Part shown: positions 32,532-34,886 of the stretch, in pieces
How positions within the stretch are numbered: position 1 is the stretch's first letter
Layout: every line of letters starts with the position of its first letter
Assembly: GCA_031422555.1 (NCBI GenBank)
Contig: JANPLZ010000018.1
Location: 1 to 34,886 of the forward strand
Source: JANNAT01 sp031422555
Lineage (GTDB): Bacteria; Pseudomonadota; Alphaproteobacteria; Rhodobacterales; Rhodobacteraceae
Direction of reading: 5' to 3'
DNA: 34,886 nt
The notes under the pieces: generated by a model
What the model was told of the DNA's origin: nothing
Database searches by the model: none
Seen by the model: the letters and a program-made list of their open reading frames with translations, nothing else
Program-made: the position numbers and the translations under genes

Positions 32532-33452
32532 TTACAGCTTCAACGCCGGGATAATCTGCTTTTTGCGGCTCATCACGCCGGGCAGCACGACGGTATCGCC
32601 CAAGACTTTGACGCCGAACGACGCTTCGGCCATCCGGGCGACCAGATCATTGGGCACCAGCAAGGTGGCTTCTTCGCGCAGAATATCAACGATGAACAAC
32701 AAAACCTGATCGGCCCCATCGGCGGCGGCGACGCCGGGCATCGCGGCCATCAGCGCGTCTTTGCGGTCCAAAAGCACACGCGGTGCGGTGGTTTCCAGCA
32801 CCGAGACGCGCAACTCTTTGCCCGCAACGGTGTATTCCTTGCTGTCCATCCGCAACAACTCGGCGTCCGAAAAAGCGGCCACATCGGATTTGGCGGCAAA
32901 CATCTCGGCGGCAAAGGCGGGGATCGACACGCCAAGGCTTGCGGCCAGCGACTCGGCAACCGCGCGGTCATGCGGCGTGGTGGTCGGGCTGCGAAATTCC
33001 AGAGTGTCCGACAAAATGCACGACAGCATTGCGCCCTGAATGGCCAATGGCGCGCGGGCCAGATCGGCACCGATGATATCGTGCATCACCGTGGCGGTGC
33101 AGGCCAAAGGGCGGATCACCACGTCAATCGGGGTCTTGGTTTTCAAACCACCCACCAGCATGTGGTGATCAATGATTGCCACCACATTGGCATCGTTGAT
33201 TGACGGCGGCAGTTCGGCCGGGTTGTTGGTGTCGACGATGACCACGGTATCGGCGGCGGTCACATCGGCGATGATTGGTGGTTTGGCAAAGCCCCAATGC
33301 TTCAACAAAAACGCGGCTTCGGTGTTCGGCTCTCCCAGCAGGCGGGCGGCGGCGGGGGTGCCGCGGATGTCTGTCAGATACCAAGCCCAGATAATCGCCG
33401 ACAAAGTGGCGTCGGTGTCGGGGGATTTGTGGCCAAAAACAAGGATGGTCAT
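32532..33452 (-). CDS. ppaC: Manganese-dependent (family II) inorganic pyrophosphatase
   Basis: A 306-residue DHH-family enzyme that hydrolyses pyrophosphate and so drives biosynthetic reactions. The metal ligands are all visible: GHKSPDTDA (His8, Asp12, Asp14), VDTNNPAEL (Asp74), IIDHHML (Asp95-His96-His97) and LSDTLEF. The C-terminal DHHA2 domain carries the phosphate-gripping SRKKQIIPAL near the end. Length and motifs match single-domain family II enzymes; no CBS regulatory domains are inserted. Starts at ATG 33452 with only a weak ribosome site. Flanked by stable hairpins downstream and a 108-base gap upstream. Confidence 0.96.
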   Translation of the reverse strand: MTILVFGHKSPDTDATLSAIIWAWYLTDIRGTPAAARLLGEPNTEAAFLLKHWGFAKPPIIADVTAADTVVIVDTNNPAELPPSINDANVVAIIDHHMLVGGLKTKTPIDVVIRPLACTATVMHDIIGADLARAPLAIQGAMLSCILSDTLEFRSPTTTPHDRAVAESLAASLGVSIPAFAAEMFAAKSDVAAFSDAELLRMDSKEYTVAGKELRVSVLETTAPRVLLDRKDALMAAMPGVAAADGADQVLLFIVDILREEATLLVPNDLVARMAEASFGVKVLGDTVVLPGVMSRKKQIIPALKL

Positions 33453-33560
33453 GGGATGCGCCTGTGCAAGGGGTGTTTGGCGCGGTGTATAGGGCGGGGG
33501 CGGAGGATTGTCACGCCATGCGCTGCGGTCGGGGGATACATGCTGCGTTGCAGCAACAGA

Positions 33561-34304
33561 TTATGAATAGGGCGCGGGGGCTTTGGGCAGGGTAGGCCAT
33601 TGCACGGGGTCATGGCCATAGATCAGCTGCGCGCTGTGTTCGGCTTGCAACGCAAACAGCCGGGCGGCAGAGCGTGCGGCGGTGGCGGGATCGTCGGCGT
33701 CGGGAAAGCCTTCGGCGGGTTCGGATTGGCGGTTGATGGCATCGGCGGCGATCATCACCGCCCCGCCGGGCAAGGTGACCAGCAAGGATAAATGGCCCGG
33801 CGTATGGCCCGGCGTGGGAAGGACGCGCAACCCGTTGCACAGATCGGTTTGGGTGGTGATCAAAACATAGGGCGCATCGGGCCAGTCGATGGGCCGCACA
33901 TCGCCCCAATACACCGGGCGGGTCAAGCTGCGTTCGGCTTCGGTCAGGATGATGGGGCAACGAAACAGCGGCAGGGACCCGACATGGTCGATATGGCCAT
34001 GGGTCAGAATCAGATGGGTGATATCGGCAGGCACAAGGCCCAGCAGCGCCAACTGACCCGCCGCGGTCTGGCGGGCGCTATAGCCGGTCAGGCGGCCAAA
34101 GCCCGACAGGCCATCGCGCGCGTCAGTGGCGGTGTAGTCGCTGGCATAGGCCGGATCAAAGCCGGTATCGACCAGAATGCGCGCGCCGTGATCGGTTTCA
34201 AGAAGATAGCCGGGAATGCCGATCCTGCGTTTGCCGGGGCCCACGTCGAACGTGCCAAAATCAAGGATGTAAAGCCGGGTGACGGTATGGGCAGACAAGG
34301 TCAT
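33561..34304 (-). CDS. MBL-fold hydrolase of the N-acyl-homoserine-lactonase family
   Basis: A 247-residue metallo-beta-lactamase-fold protein. The dinuclear metal motif THGHIDHVG gives His102, His104, Asp106 and His107, with further ligands in TPGHTPGHLSLL, the Asp of MIAADAINRQ and IYGHDP. Overall order and the N-terminal LYILDFGTFDVG strand resemble AiiA-type lactonases, which open the lactone ring of quorum-sensing signals. The same fold includes many other esterases, so lactonase activity is a prediction. Its ATG overlaps the stop of the TraB/GumN gene by ATGA, so the two are translationally coupled. Confidence 0.75.
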   Translation of the reverse strand: MTLSAHTVTRLYILDFGTFDVGPGKRRIGIPGYLLETDHGARILVDTGFDPAYASDYTATDARDGLSGFGRLTGYSARQTAAGQLALLGLVPADITHLILTHGHIDHVGSLPLFRCPIILTEAERSLTRPVYWGDVRPIDWPDAPYVLITTQTDLCNGLRVLPTPGHTPGHLSLLVTLPGGAVMIAADAINRQSEPAEGFPDADDPATAARSAARLFALQAEHSAQLIYGHDPVQWPTLPKAPAPYS

Positions 34305-34886
34305 TCCAGTGGCAGCCGTTCAATTTTATAGCCGCGGTTGGCCAACAAGTTCAGCACACCTTCACCCCCTGACAAATGCAGCGCGCCAAAGGCCACCAGA
34401 ACCGGGCCTTTGGTGGCGGCGGATTCTATCACCGGGATCCACGACCGATTGCGGGCTTTCATCAAGGATTCTTCCATCGTCGCAAAGTCCTGATCAACCT
34501 TTTCCGGTGAATATCCCGGCAGCTTCAACGTCAGATCGCGGGTGAATTCCCAGATCAGCCGGCCTTCCTCGGCAAAATACACATCCGCCAATGTGATCGA
34601 CAGATCGGTGGATTTATCTTCCAGCGCCAACGTTGAGGTGATCATCGCCAACTGGTCCGCCTGCGACATTCCGTCAAAAATGCCAAATATGGTGTCATAA
34701 GGTTCCAACGCCTGCACGGTCAGGCCCTGGGCGGTGGCGGCGTCAATCAACAACCCGTCAAGGCCTTTGGCGGTGGCGGCTTGTTCGATGTCGCAAGGCG
34801 GGATGCTAAGCATCATCGACAAATACCACGGGCGGAATTTGGCGGCCATGAACGATGGAATGCCGCGGTCTGACAGGGCAGCGGAC
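34301..34886 (-). CDS. TraB/GumN family protein, 5' end outside the window
   Basis: The C-terminal 194 codons of a gene entering from the right edge; the frame is open through base 34886 (SDRGIPSF precedes MAAKFRPWYLSMML), so the internal ATG at 34849 is not the true start. Family marks are RPWYLSMMLSIPPCD, GLDGLLIDAATAQG, LEPYDTIFGIFDGMS, and the closing GPVLVAFGALHLSGGEGVLNLLANRGYKIERL, where the family shows a conserved G-x-x-HL-x-G. Members have been linked to metal-dependent peptidase-like folds, but the role of bacterial copies is unknown. Overlaps the MBL gene by four bases. Confidence 0.85.
   Translation of the reverse strand, partial: SAALSDRGIPSFMAAKFRPWYLSMMLSIPPCDIEQAATAKGLDGLLIDAATAQGLTVQALEPYDTIFGIFDGMSQADQLAMITSTLALEDKSTDLSITLADVYFAEEGRLIWEFTRDLTLKLPGYSPEKVDQDFATMEESLMKARNRSWIPVIESAATKGPVLVAFGALHLSGGEGVLNLLANRGYKIERLPLE

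Noticed and set aside
1..34886. tRNA genes, CRISPR arrays, IS elements or prophage
   Set aside because: Inspection of the intergenic gaps found no cloverleaf-type sequence, no spaced direct-repeat array, and no transposase, integrase or phage protein.

Overview
The window is a GC-rich, gene-dense chromosomal segment of an alphaproteobacterium, most likely Rhodobacterales (roseobacter/Rhodobacter relatives). The evidence is: an F1-only ATP synthase operon ordered atpH-atpA-atpG-atpD-atpC with no Fo genes beside it; a 206-residue type rpsD; a B12-dependent ribonucleotide reductase; a Hint-domain protein; a DUF2125 protein; an extensin-family protein; a YcgN-family protein; and a clpA/gloB/methyltransferase cluster. 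I see no plasmid, phage, IS element, CRISPR array, tRNA or rRNA gene. Species cannot be named from this alone.

Layout. 1-4351: the 3' part of nrdJ, then a fused E1 alpha/beta 2-oxoacid dehydrogenase, both on +. 4352-8245: an LpxR-type outer-membrane protein, a Hint-domain protein, rpsD and a YqhA-family membrane protein. rpsD is broken by one missing base in an A-run at 7128-7131. 8418-11325: hisC and a prephenate/arogenate dehydrogenase overlap by ATGA and are followed by an extensin-family protein. 11329-12333 (-): DUF2125 protein. 12417-15834 (+): a ChaC-type gamma-glutamylcyclotransferase, then a two-gene proton-channel-like pair (ExbB/MotA-like plus MotB/OmpA-like with a very long coiled coil). 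16018-19276 (-): clpA and gloB. 19382-20140 (+): a methyltransferase. 20141-20533 is a structured non-coding stretch before the ATP synthase operon (20534-25383), which ends in a clear terminator. 25489-25839 (+): an H-type lectin domain protein. 25969-26988 (-): prs, divergent from a 2-hydroxychromene-2-carboxylate-isomerase-like gene and an alpha/beta hydrolase (27083-28501, +). From 28498 to the right end everything is on -: threonine aldolase, YcgN protein, ribF, a MaoC hydratase, a TIGR01459-type HAD hydrolase, ppaC, an MBL hydrolase of the AHL-lactonase family and a TraB/GumN protein cut by the window end.

Most genes are housekeeping: translation (rpsD), energy (ATP synthase, pyrophosphatase), nucleotide precursors (nrdJ, prs), amino acids (hisC, prephenate/arogenate dehydrogenase, threonine aldolase), flavins (ribF), proteolysis (clpA) and glutathione/methylglyoxal chemistry (gloB, ChaC type).

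The least explained part, and my best candidate for an uncharacterised system, is the ExbB/OmpA pair at 13024-15834. It resembles the ZorA/ZorB motor module in having long helices on both sides of the membrane, but no effector genes accompany it. Also worth a look are the rpsD frameshift, the promoter-hairpin arrangement just upstream of rpsD, and the multi-hairpin segment upstream of atpH.
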